Positions 1-7,845 of a DNA stretch of 18,024 bases are shown piece after piece (position 1 is the first letter of the stretch; every line of letters begins with the position of its first letter). The position numbers were made by a program, and so were the translations under genes. The notes below the pieces were generated by a model. That model searched no databases. It saw nothing but the letters and a program-made list of their open reading frames with translations, and was not told the origin of the DNA. Origin of the DNA: Thermaceae bacterium (GTDB taxonomy: Bacteria > Deinococcota > Deinococci > Deinococcales > Marinithermaceae); NCBI GenBank assembly GCA_015490435.1, contig WFXV01000194.1:1-18024 (forward strand). Direction: 5' to 3'.

Positions 1-362
1 GCTCCTCGCCGCCCTGTTCGAGCCCGAAGAGCTCACCCTGGTCGGCGACCCCAAGCAATCCATCTACGGCTTCCGCCGGGCCGACCCCCGGGTCTTCGCC
101 CGGGCCCTGGAGGAAGCCCCGGAGCGGGTCGCGGTGGGAGACAAGGGGGGCGTGGCCCTCGAGGAATCCCTCGAAGACCCGGTTCACTGCCGCCACCAGG
201 CCCCGGTGGGCGCGGAAGCTTCGGGTGAGCGCGACCCGCTCCGGGGCTTCCTCCAGGGCCCGGGCGAAGACCCGGGGGTCGGCCCGGCGGAAGCCGTAGA
301 TGGATTGCTTGGGGTCGCCGACCAGGGTGAGCTCTTCGGGCTCGAACAGGGCGGCGAGGAGC
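1..362. repeat. Perfect 133-bp inverted repeat at the left end (arms 1-133 and 230-362)
   Basis: Bases 1-133 are the exact reverse complement of 230-362; base i pairs with base 363-i. The unpaired centre is 134-229 (96 bases), and pairing breaks at 134/229. The right arm is in coding sense for the minus-strand helicase gene and encodes its motif III (GDPKQS). The left arm carries the same coding sequence the wrong way round, so the gene is turned back on itself. No natural gene is expected to contain its own reverse complement here. A foldback chimera at a contig end is the most likely cause; a real terminal hairpin cannot be excluded from the sequence alone. Confidence 0.95.
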
Positions 363-1357
363 CGGCCCTGGACCGGGTTCGTGTCCTGGTGTTCGTCCAC
401 CAGGGCGTGCCGCCAGCGGGCCCGGTAGTAGGCCCGGACCGCGGGATCCCCGAGGGCCTTCAGGGCGTGCACTTCAAGCCCGGCGAAGTCGAGGACCCGC
501 TCGGCGCGGCGCTCGTCCTCCAGCCGCCCGTACACCCGCCGGTAGGCTTCCCGGAGCGCCGCCCAGGCGCGTTCGTGCTCGGGGGTGAGGCGGAGGGGGG
601 CGGCGTCGTTGGCAAGCATCCTCAGCGCCTTGATGCGTTCCTTGACTTCCTGGTGCCGGGTTTTCCCTCCGGGAAGCCGGATGGCGGAGGCCAGGGCAAG
701 GAAGGTGTCCCTCCCATCCTCCCAGGCAGCGAGAAGCAACCCGCGAAGCTCCTCCAGCTTCCCCGAAGCCTCGCTTCCGCGTAGGTAGGCGAGGTGTTGG
801 CGGGCCTCTTCCAAGAAGTCCTCCACCACCCCGTCCAGCGCCGACCGCATCGCCTCCGGGCCCCGCTCGAAGGCCTCGCGGGCGGCGAGGGGGTCGGCCA
901 GGAGCAGCTCCAGCGCCCCCCTCAGGAAGCTCGCCGGGAGCACCTCGAAGACCTCGAGGGGGAGCTCCGCCAGGGCCCGGGGGAGGTGCTCGCTCAGCCA
1001 GAGGGCGGCCTCCACGTCGCTTTGGACCCGGAAGTCGGCGGGGACGCCGGCGGCCCGGGGGTGTTCGCGGCACACGCGGGCGGCGAGCGCGTGAAGGGTG
1101 CCGATGGGGGCGGCCTCGAGCTCGGGGACGAGCTCGGCGCGGACCCCGGCGAGCGCCTTCCGGATCCGGGCGCGGAGCTCGGCGGCGGCGGCCTCGGTGA
1201 AGGTGACCGCGACGAGCTGGAGGGGGGTGTGCCCCCGCTCGACGAGCTCGAGGTAACGGTGGACCAGCGTACGGGTCTTGCCGGTGCCGGCCCCGGCCAC
1301 CACCGCCACCCCGCTCGGGGCCCGGACCGCCCGCGCCTGCTCGGGGGTGAGCTTCAC
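1..1357 (-). CDS. addA: AddA-like UvrD/Rep-family helicase (ATP-dependent helicase/nuclease subunit A), 5' part only
   Basis: Superfamily 1 DNA helicase of the UvrD/AddA type, expected to unwind double-strand ends together with AddB for recombinational repair and degradation of foreign DNA. The GTG start at 1357 overlaps the addB stop in a GTGA, the normal co-translated addB-addA order. Visible motifs are: Q motif Gln7; Walker A AGAGTGKT at residues 21-28; motif Ia TFTE near 52-55; motif II VDEHQDTN with the DEHQD core at 321-325; motif III GDPKQS at 347-352; motif IV LTRSFRAH near 377-384. Only residues 1-408 (down to base 134) are trustworthy. From 133 to 1 the frame stays open but reads the inverted copy, giving a nonsense Gly/Pro-rich tail. 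The helicase 2B/2A regions and the C-terminal nuclease domain expected of a protein of about 1,100-1,200 residues are missing. Assignment to AddA rather than another UvrD homologue rests mainly on the addB neighbour. Confidence 0.85.
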   Translation of the reverse strand, partial: MKLTPEQARAVRAPSGVAVVAGAGTGKTRTLVHRYLELVERGHTPLQLVAVTFTEAAAAELRARIRKALAGVRAELVPELEAAPIGTLHALAARVCREHPRAAGVPADFRVQSDVEAALWLSEHLPRALAELPLEVFEVLPASFLRGALELLLADPLAAREAFERGPEAMRSALDGVVEDFLEEARQHLAYLRGSEASGKLEELRGLLLAAWEDGRDTFLALASAIRLPGGKTRHQEVKERIKALRMLANDAAPLRLTPEHERAWAALREAYRRVYGRLEDERRAERVLDFAGLEVHALKALGDPAVRAYYRARWRHALVDEHQDTNPVQGRLLAALFEPEELTLVGDPKQSIYGFRRADPRVFARALEEAPERVALTRSFRAHRGLVAAVNRVFEGFLEGHAPLVSHRDPLRGFLQGPGEDPGVGPAEAVDGLLGVADQGELFGLEQGGEE

Positions 1358-3927
1358 GCCGAGCCCCCCTTCCGCCACAGGCGGGGGCCGCGCCGGCAGA
1401 CCAGGTCGAGGGGGCAGAACGTGCAGGCTTCCTGCTTGGCGTCGGGCGCGACCGGGAAGTGTCCCTCCTCGAGGTGGTGACGGAGCCGGTCGGCGAGGGC
1501 CTGGAGGGCGCCGTCCGAGTGGGTGACGGACTGGGCCTTGGCCGCGCCCACCAGGAGGTAGAAGGCCGGCCCCGGGGTCAGGCCGGAAAAGAGCGCCGGG
1601 GCCACCTCGCGGTAGAGGGGAAGCTGGAAGTCGACCTTGAGCCGGCCCGCCTCGTCCTTGACCCCCTTGGGGGCCGACTTCCCGCCCTTGTAGTCGTAGA
1701 GCACCACCTGGTTCCCCACCCGGTCGGCGCGGTCGATGCGGCCGCGCACCCGAAACCCCCGCCACCCGGCATCGTAGGAGCGCTCCACCGCGAGGACGAC
1801 CGCCCCCGCCAGGGCGAAGGCCTCCGACCCCACCAGCTGCCGGAGCCGGGCGAGGTGTTCAAGCCGCTCCCCGGCCCATCCCGGGAGGCGGTCGAGGCCG
1901 AGCTCGGTCTCGGCTTCCCCGAAGGCCTCCTCGAGCCGGTCCCCGGCCCGGCGGGGGTCCTCCCCGGGGCGGACCGCCCGGGCCAGCACCAGGTGGTACA
2001 GCTGGCCCCGCAGGGTCACATCCAGCTCCTCGGGGGCCTCCTCGGGTTCGGCGAGGCCCAGGAGCCGGCCGGCGAACCACTTGAAGGGGCACTGCCCCAG
2101 GGCCTCGAGCTCGGTGACCGCGAAGGTGCGCTCGGAGGGGTCCACGCCGATCCCGGTCACCCCGTCGTATGCGTCCGGCGCGTCCGGCCCCTCCCGGGCG
2201 AGCTCCACCCCCCAGGCGGCCCGGGCGCGCTCGAGGACGGGGTCGTCTCCGGCCTTTCCGCTCGCCTGAAGCCGGGACCGGCGAAGCTCCTCCGGGCTGG
2301 CGGCGATGGGCTCGGGGGGTCCGCCTTCCTCGAAGGGCGCGAGGAAGGGGCTCGCCTGGCCATCCCGGTGGTTCCGCGAGAGCACCACCCGCGTCCGCGC
2401 CCCCGAGAGCAGGGCGAAGAACTGAAGGGCCTCGCGGTGGGCCGCCTCGCCGGGGGTTTCGGCAAGGAACCCGGCCTCCGCGGCCCGCCTGAGCTCGAAG
2501 AAGTCGAGGGCGGGGTCGTCCCGGACCGGTGGGGGGAAGTGCCCCTCGTTCAGGCCTAGGACGAACAGGTGGTCGTACTCGGCCCCGGCCAGGGAGAGGG
2601 GGGTGTGGAGCTCGACCCCGCCCCGCCCGGGGGCGGCGGGGACGGTTTCGGTGAGGAGGAGCTCGGCGAGATCCGCGCGGAAGGCGTCCAGGGGGAGGTC
2701 CTCCCCGGGGTCGGGCAGCGTCCGCAGGCCGTCGAGGAGCGCGCGGTAGGCGAGAACCTCCCGGGCCCAGGGGAGGGCACGCTGGCGGATCCCCAGGGCC
2801 TCCAGAACCTGGCCGACGGCCCGCACGAACGCCCGCCTTTCCGCCCTTTTCGGCAGGGAGAAGAGGGCTTCGGGCGCGCCCAGCGCGCGCCAGGCCTCGG
2901 GGCCCCGGGGGTGGGTCCTTCGCGCATCCTCCCAGGCCTCGGGGGCGAGGCCGGGGCCCAGCGGGTGGGCGAGGAGCCGGGCGGCAACCTCGAACGGGAA
3001 CCCCCTGTCGGCCGCCTCGAGGAGGGTCGCCACCCAGGCCCCGACCCGGGTTTCGGCCAGGGGAACGGCGTAGAGCGCCCACAGGGGGACGCCGTACTCC
3101 CACGCGACCGCGAGCGCCAGCGGGCCGACGGCGGCGTCGTCGCGGGCGACCAGCGCGATTCGGTGCCCGGGAACCCCTTTGAGGAGAAGCGCCTTCACCC
3201 GGGAGAGGACCGCCCGCACCTCGGCCTCGGGGTCGGGCAGGGCCCAGGCCTCGACCCCTTCTCCCCCGTCTCCGTCGCCGGCGAACCGAGCCGCAGCGCG
3301 TTCCCCGGTCGTGGAAGGGGCGCCGCGCCGGTGCTCGACCGCCCAGCCAGACCGCCTGAGCTCGTCCGCAACCGAACGGCTGAGGTCGCCGAACGGGGCG
3401 TCAGGCCCGGGCAGCACCACGACGCTCCCCTCCCCGGCCGCGGCCCGGAGGAAGGCGAGCTGGTCGAAGCCGAGGTGGGCGTAGCCGAAGACGTAAAGGG
3501 GGGCGGGGTTTGCGTGCTCGCTGGCCCGGTGGAGCATCTCCGCCGGATGAACGAGGCCCTGCTTCCCGAGCACTTCGGTGAGGGCCCGGGCCTCGGCGGC
3601 CCGTTCCCCGAGCCGGCCCCCCAGAGCCGAAAGGCGGTCGAGGTCGGCCCCCGAGCGCAGGAGGGCGGCGACCGCGCCGGCGGTGGCCCGGGCCTCTCCC
3701 GCGGGGTCGGGGGTTCCTCGAGCGGCGAGGACCGAGCGGTGGGCCCGGATCACCACGAGGGGCGGAGCCACGGCGATCCCCGGCGGGAGGGCCCGGCGCG
3801 CCAGGGCCTCGAGCCTCACGAACGGGGCGTCGAGCCGGCGCGCTGCCCGGGGGTTCGGGGTCACCACCCGCTGGCCGGATGGCGGGGGATCGGGCCGCCA
3901 GGGTTCGGCTAGCAAAACCCGTTTCAT
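1354..3927 (-). CDS. addB: AddB-like PD-(D/E)XK nuclease (ATP-dependent helicase/nuclease subunit B)
   Basis: 857-residue partner of the AddA-like helicase. AddB proteins have a degenerate helicase-like body and a C-terminal RecB-family nuclease held together by an iron-sulfur cluster. The nuclease core is clear: GRID with Asp near 732, DYKGG at 745-749 (Asp745, Lys747) and a QLPLY motif near 768-772. Four cysteines fit the 4Fe-4S staple: one in LGQCPFKWF before the nuclease core, and Cys835, Cys838 and Cys844 in CTFCPLDLVC near the C-terminus. The N-terminus lacks a Walker A lysine that I can find, so it is probably a non-catalytic helicase fold. The ATG start at 3927 has a strong ribosome binding site (GGGAGGG, five bases upstream). 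At 857 residues it is shorter than the roughly 1,150-residue Bacillus AddB. Deinococcota and some other phyla have short forms, so this may be normal. It is followed by addA with a 4-bp overlap. Confidence 0.85.
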   Translation of the reverse strand: MKRVLLAEPWRPDPPPSGQRVVTPNPRAARRLDAPFVRLEALARRALPPGIAVAPPLVVIRAHRSVLAARGTPDPAGEARATAGAVAALLRSGADLDRLSALGGRLGERAAEARALTEVLGKQGLVHPAEMLHRASEHANPAPLYVFGYAHLGFDQLAFLRAAAGEGSVVVLPGPDAPFGDLSRSVADELRRSGWAVEHRRGAPSTTGERAAARFAGDGDGGEGVEAWALPDPEAEVRAVLSRVKALLLKGVPGHRIALVARDDAAVGPLALAVAWEYGVPLWALYAVPLAETRVGAWVATLLEAADRGFPFEVAARLLAHPLGPGLAPEAWEDARRTHPRGPEAWRALGAPEALFSLPKRAERRAFVRAVGQVLEALGIRQRALPWAREVLAYRALLDGLRTLPDPGEDLPLDAFRADLAELLLTETVPAAPGRGGVELHTPLSLAGAEYDHLFVLGLNEGHFPPPVRDDPALDFFELRRAAEAGFLAETPGEAAHREALQFFALLSGARTRVVLSRNHRDGQASPFLAPFEEGGPPEPIAASPEELRRSRLQASGKAGDDPVLERARAAWGVELAREGPDAPDAYDGVTGIGVDPSERTFAVTELEALGQCPFKWFAGRLLGLAEPEEAPEELDVTLRGQLYHLVLARAVRPGEDPRRAGDRLEEAFGEAETELGLDRLPGWAGERLEHLARLRQLVGSEAFALAGAVVLAVERSYDAGWRGFRVRGRIDRADRVGNQVVLYDYKGGKSAPKGVKDEAGRLKVDFQLPLYREVAPALFSGLTPGPAFYLLVGAAKAQSVTHSDGALQALADRLRHHLEEGHFPVAPDAKQEACTFCPLDLVCRRGPRLWRKGGSA

Positions 3928-4259
3928 ACGCTCCCTCCCATCACACCACAGTGGAGCGGGCCGGCGCGTTCACTTGGATCGGGCCTCTAGTAAACCCCGC
4001 GGCGCTACGCTGAGATTTGTGGGTGCCTAACCGATGACCTCGGCGCGGTATGTAGGGGCGCTTGTTCTACGCAAAGACGAGATCCCGGCTCTATTTAAGT
4101 GTTGCAAGATCCACGCTTGCCCCACTGAGCGGCTCCCTGTAGATGGCCGCGCCGTTTCTCGAGTAGCTTGCTATGGCCCGAAATTTTGGTCAGAAGCCCT
4201 AGACCAGTGCGTAGTATTGAGCCAGGGATACGGCAGCGACCTGGGAAGGAGCCGGCAAA
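3928..4259. other. Divergent intergenic region between addB and the restriction-modification operon
   Basis: 332 bases with no gene I would defend. It must carry the promoters for addB (leftward) and for the methyltransferase operon (rightward). The addB ribosome site lies at its left edge, and AAGGAG at about 4245-4250 serves the methyltransferase. A short imperfect dyad (TGGTC...GACCA, about 4188-4206) lies about 55-70 bases before the methyltransferase start and could be an operator. I could not find a -35/-10 pair with good spacing. The region is noticeably less GC-rich than addB, which suits a junction between host backbone and acquired DNA. Confidence 0.5.
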
Positions 4260-6680
4260 GTGTCCACGAGTATTGACCGCATAGCTAGCGCGTACGACCC
4301 AGATGCTCTGGCCGAGTTCTTTGAAGAACTTGGCAACTTCACGCCAGAAGCGCCTAACTACACCTATGGCTTTGAGGCCGGAGTAGCCCTGGGGGCCGTG
4401 GAGCTCGCGGACGATCTTGAGGTACCCATCCTAGCGGTCTCTGTTGAAGACGCACGGAAAAAGCAAAGAAAGGCGTTCGAAAAAGTCACCCGCTTTCTCA
4501 GTGATCACGTTTTGGAAGCGGCCCTTGCCGTATTCCACGATCCCACAGGGGCCTACCGGATCGCCTTGGTGCATGTGATCGCGTGGAGGGGGCGCCGCAA
4601 GCCTAGCTATACCGACTATCGCCAGGCCAGCTTGCTCGTGGAGCCTAGACAGTTTAACAAGACTTTCCGTCAGCAGATGGAGCGTCTTCTTGACCTGGAA
4701 GCCTCCGGCCAGGCAGTGACGCTGGAAGCGCTTAAGGAAATTTTCAGCCTCGAGGCCATCAGCAAGGCCTTCTATCGAGAATTCGCCAAGGTTTTTGAAG
4801 AAACGCTCGTTCCTGGCATCATTGGCTTTTCTCCTCGCAAGCGGGTGCGCGACTTCGCCCTGGCGTTCGTGGCGCGGGTGCTCTTTCTCGGCTTCCTGGC
4901 GAAGCGGAAGTGGTTAGGAGGCGACGAGCGGTTCTTGCCCCACCTCCTCGAGCGCTACCGGGCCACCGGGGGCAAGGACCGCTTCTACCGCGACTGGCTC
5001 GAACCCCTCTTCTTTCAGGCGCTCAAGGCGCCTCGAGGAAGGAAGCCGGCTTCCTTCGCTCATCTACCGGAGGACATCCGCCAGGCTTACATCGAGGCCC
5101 CCTTCCTCAACGGCGAGCTTTTTAATCGTAAGGATGGCGTGGATAAGGAAGGGGTCTATATCACCGACGAAGCGGTCGAGGCCTTCTTCAATTTCATCTT
5201 CTCGTACAACTTCACCGTTGAGGAGAACACCGCCAGCGACGCCGACCTCGAGCTGAACCCCGAGTTCCTGGGCCTGATCCTTGAAAAACTGGTCAACACG
5301 GTTGGCGTAGGGGGTAGGGCTACTGAGCTAGGGGCCCATTACACGCCTAGGGTTGAAGTGGACTTAATGGTGCGGCTTGCGCTGGCCGAGTATTTAACAC
5401 GACAGGGACTTCCCTTGGAAAAGGCGTACCGGCTACTAGACGGCGAGGCCGAGGCCTTAACACTAGAGGAGAAGGAGCGTGCCCGGTCTCTGCTCAAGGA
5501 AGCCAAGATTCTTGACCCAGCCGTGGGTTCGGGGGCCTTCCTGCTAGGGGCGCTTCACGTTCTCGAAGAAACCCTCGAACGGCTTGGCGAGCCTCGCACC
5601 TTGAATTTGCGGCGCAGCTTGATGCAAAACCTCTATGGGGTAGACATCTTGGAGTGGGCTGTGTGGATGGCCGAGCTCCGGCTCTGGCTCGCGTACTTTG
5701 TCGACCTCAAAGACGAGGCCCGCAAATCCCCGCACCCCTTGCTCCCTTCCCTGGGCCTCAAGGTCCGCCAGGGAGACAGCGTACTCCAGACGATCGACAA
5801 AACCCCGCTTCCCATCCGTCTTCCGCCCGACGACGCGGCGCTAGAAAGGGAAGAGGTTCGAAATGCTTTTCGCGAACTCGTCCGGGCCAAGGACAACTAC
5901 TTCAACAACCGCGGCGTAAGCGAGAAGGACGTGGAGGAGAAAGAGCGGGCCTTCCTCGAGCGCTATATCGAGGCCACGCTCATTGGAAGGGGGAAACAGC
6001 AAGCCCTCGCCCTCGAGGGAGTCGATGATCCGAGCAAGACGCTGGACGAAGAGCTCGAGCAAATCCGCAAGCTCTTGCGCCAGCCCAAGCGCCCCTTCGT
6101 CTACTTCCTGGACTTCGCCGAGGTCTTGCTCGGTCCCAAGGGGGGATTCGACATCGTTATCGGCAACCCGCCCTACCTGCGTCAGGAAGAAATCCGAGAC
6201 CTCCTGGGGCGCTTCGAGCCGAAGGAGTACAAGGCCAAGTTGCAGGCCGCGGTCCAGGAGGGCCTTGAGCGCTTTGGCCCCTACGACGCTACCTTCCCGA
6301 CCCCTAAACCGGCGGGTCGCTCCGACCTCTACACCTACTTCTACGCGCAATCACTGGTCCTTCTCCACGAGAAGGGGGTGCACGCCTTCGTGGTCAGTAA
6401 CTCCTGGCTCGACGTGCAGTACGGGGCCTGGTTGCAGCAGGTCTTTCTGGAAGCGGCGCCCCTTCGCTACGTGATCGAGAACCGGGTCAAGCGTACGTTT
6501 GAAGCCGACGTGAACACGGTGATCACCGTAGCCCACGCCTTGAGGCAAGAAAGGCTTCCCGAGAACTGGCCGGTGCTCTTTATCGCGGCAAAAAAGCCCT
6601 TCGAGGAGGCGGGCGTACTGCAAGAGGCCCTGATGGCCTCGGTTGAGGCCGGCTTCGCATCCGAGGAGGTACTGGCATGA
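4260..6680 (+). CDS. Eco57I-like N6-adenine DNA methyltransferase, catalytic subunit
   Basis: 806-residue SAM-dependent methyltransferase that would methylate adenine N6 to mark host DNA. The SAM-binding motif DPAVGSGAF is at residues 419-427 and the catalytic NPPY at 636-639. Motif I before the catalytic motif gives the gamma-class order of type I, IIG and DISARM DrmMI-like enzymes. Residues 1 to about 180 form an N-terminal domain seen in large Eco57I-like methylases; I see no PD-(D/E)XK or HNH nuclease signature in it. The predicted helical segment at 190-340 precedes the catalytic domain. The protein ends about 165 residues after NPPY, where single-chain relatives continue into a target-recognition domain; here that domain is the next gene. 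The start is GTG with AAGGAG upstream. G+C is low at the N-terminus (27 of 60 bases at 4441-4500) and high further on (44 of 60 at 4921-4980). Confidence 0.88.
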   Translation: MSTSIDRIASAYDPDALAEFFEELGNFTPEAPNYTYGFEAGVALGAVELADDLEVPILAVSVEDARKKQRKAFEKVTRFLSDHVLEAALAVFHDPTGAYRIALVHVIAWRGRRKPSYTDYRQASLLVEPRQFNKTFRQQMERLLDLEASGQAVTLEALKEIFSLEAISKAFYREFAKVFEETLVPGIIGFSPRKRVRDFALAFVARVLFLGFLAKRKWLGGDERFLPHLLERYRATGGKDRFYRDWLEPLFFQALKAPRGRKPASFAHLPEDIRQAYIEAPFLNGELFNRKDGVDKEGVYITDEAVEAFFNFIFSYNFTVEENTASDADLELNPEFLGLILEKLVNTVGVGGRATELGAHYTPRVEVDLMVRLALAEYLTRQGLPLEKAYRLLDGEAEALTLEEKERARSLLKEAKILDPAVGSGAFLLGALHVLEETLERLGEPRTLNLRRSLMQNLYGVDILEWAVWMAELRLWLAYFVDLKDEARKSPHPLLPSLGLKVRQGDSVLQTIDKTPLPIRLPPDDAALEREEVRNAFRELVRAKDNYFNNRGVSEKDVEEKERAFLERYIEATLIGRGKQQALALEGVDDPSKTLDEELEQIRKLLRQPKRPFVYFLDFAEVLLGPKGGFDIVIGNPPYLRQEEIRDLLGRFEPKEYKAKLQAAVQEGLERFGPYDATFPTPKPAGRSDLYTYFYAQSLVLLHEKGVHAFVVSNSWLDVQYGAWLQQVFLEAAPLRYVIENRVKRTFEADVNTVITVAHALRQERLPENWPVLFIAAKKPFEEAGVLQEALMASVEAGFASEEVLA
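6664..6670 (+). promoter_or_regulatory. Strong internal Shine-Dalgarno for the recognition subunit
   Basis: AGGAGGT lies six bases before the ATG at 6677 and inside the 3' end of the methyltransferase gene. The ATG overlaps the methyltransferase stop as ATGA. A full-strength site at ideal spacing argues that the downstream frame is translated as its own protein and that the break is not a recent frameshift. Confidence 0.75.
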
Positions 6681-7837
6681 AAGCCCCCGAGGTCATTCGC
6701 CAAAACGACAACGTGCGGGTGGTGGTCCGCACCGCCGCCGAGCTCTTCGACGAGGGCAAGGACGACAAGGGCAAATACGTCGGTGGCAAGTGGGGCGGGC
6801 TCTACCTCCGGGCCCCGGACGTCTTCTTCCGCATCCTGGAGAGAGCCGGAGACAAGCTGGTGCGGCTGGGGGACGTGGCGGAGGTGCGCTTTGGCATCAA
6901 GACCGGAGCCAACGACTTTTTCTATGTTGATCCGCTTCCTTATAACCCTGTATGCCCTGTATGCAAGCAAATCCACGAAGATGGTAATCTAGTTGCGGTA
7001 AGGAACGGTCTAGCTTGGGAGGGTTATCTAGAGAAGCAGGTTCTGAAACCACTCCTTAAAAGCCCGAAAGACGCTCCGTCGCTGCAAGTGGATGCGAAAG
7101 GTCTTGGCTTCGTATTCCTTCCGGGGGCTGCGGATTTCCAAAAACTCCCCACACATGCTCAAGCCTATGTGCGCTACGGAGAACGGGCACCAATAGAAGT
7201 CAAACGGGGAACAGGTAAGGGAAAGATAGTCCAGGGTGTGCCTTCTCTAAGAACGGTCAAGGGCCGTAGTCCTTGGTGGTGGCTCGGGAAATGGCCGCCA
7301 GCTAAAATCGTTTTGCCGATGTTCGAAAGGGGTCGTAAGTACGCTTTTTGGAATCCCGCGAACACCATCGTAGATAACGCCCTATACTTTGTTCTCCCTA
7401 AGTCCAAGACAGACACACTAGCGCTTTTTCTGGCTCTTAACAGCACGTTCTTTGCTCTTGTCAAAGAAGTCTTGGCTCGACCGCCAGAAGGCGGCGGAGG
7501 AGGGCCTTTGCAAATCAAGGTCTACGATTACGAAGCCATGCCCATTCCGCCTCTTTCACCGCCGCCAAGCTTAGATGAAGAACTGCTCGGGACTTTCATG
7601 ACCCGAACAATCCCCGACTTTTGGGAGGAGGTAGGGCTTAGACCCCCGGATTTCCGAGGACTCCCCACTCCACCGCCTGACAGAAGGGAACTCGACAATC
7701 ACGTTTTCAAGCTACTTGGGCTCACCAGGGCGGAGCGCGAGGAGGTTTACCGAGAAACTGCCAAGCTCGTGTGGGAACGTATTGCTCTGGCTAAGAGTAA
7801 TAGGCGCCGTAAATCTGGCGCTACAAAAGCCAAGTAG
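6677..7837 (+). CDS. Target-recognition (TRD/specificity) protein of the Eco57I-like methyltransferase
   Basis: 386-residue protein matching in character the C-terminal third of single-chain Eco57I-like adenine methylases. Conserved-looking elements are KYVGGKWGGLYLRAPDVFF (about residues 34-52), the segment RLGDVAEVRFGIKTGANDFFYVD (about 68-90), and near the C-terminal side of the recognition region EGGGGGPLQIKVYDYEAMPIP. This is the TaqI-like C-terminal specificity region, which reads the target sequence. It should bind the methyltransferase made from the overlapping upstream gene, much as HsdS works with HsdM. A CPVC pair near residue 95 could be part of a metal site but lacks an obvious second pair. 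The tail is lysine/arginine-rich. The first roughly 80 codons are GC-rich (42 of 60 bases at 6781-6840), while the variable recognition part is not (26 of 60 at 7381-7440), which points to replacement of the recognition module. Eight bases separate it from the helicase gene. Confidence 0.8.
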   Translation: MKAPEVIRQNDNVRVVVRTAAELFDEGKDDKGKYVGGKWGGLYLRAPDVFFRILERAGDKLVRLGDVAEVRFGIKTGANDFFYVDPLPYNPVCPVCKQIHEDGNLVAVRNGLAWEGYLEKQVLKPLLKSPKDAPSLQVDAKGLGFVFLPGAADFQKLPTHAQAYVRYGERAPIEVKRGTGKGKIVQGVPSLRTVKGRSPWWWLGKWPPAKIVLPMFERGRKYAFWNPANTIVDNALYFVLPKSKTDTLALFLALNSTFFALVKEVLARPPEGGGGGPLQIKVYDYEAMPIPPLSPPPSLDEELLGTFMTRTIPDFWEEVGLRPPDFRGLPTPPPDRRELDNHVFKLLGLTRAEREEVYRETAKLVWERIALAKSNRRRKSGATKAK

Positions 7838-7845
7838 AGTTCAGC

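Noticed and set aside
1459..3912. Long plus-strand open frames opposite addB (1459-2559 and 2569-3912)
   Set aside because: They mirror the addB codons and encode Gly/Pro/Glu-rich sequence without motifs; antisense shadows are expected in GC-rich genes.
4034..4276. 80-codon plus-strand open frame before the methyltransferase
   Set aside because: No ribosome site, no recognisable domain, mixed third-position use, and it runs into the methyltransferase start.
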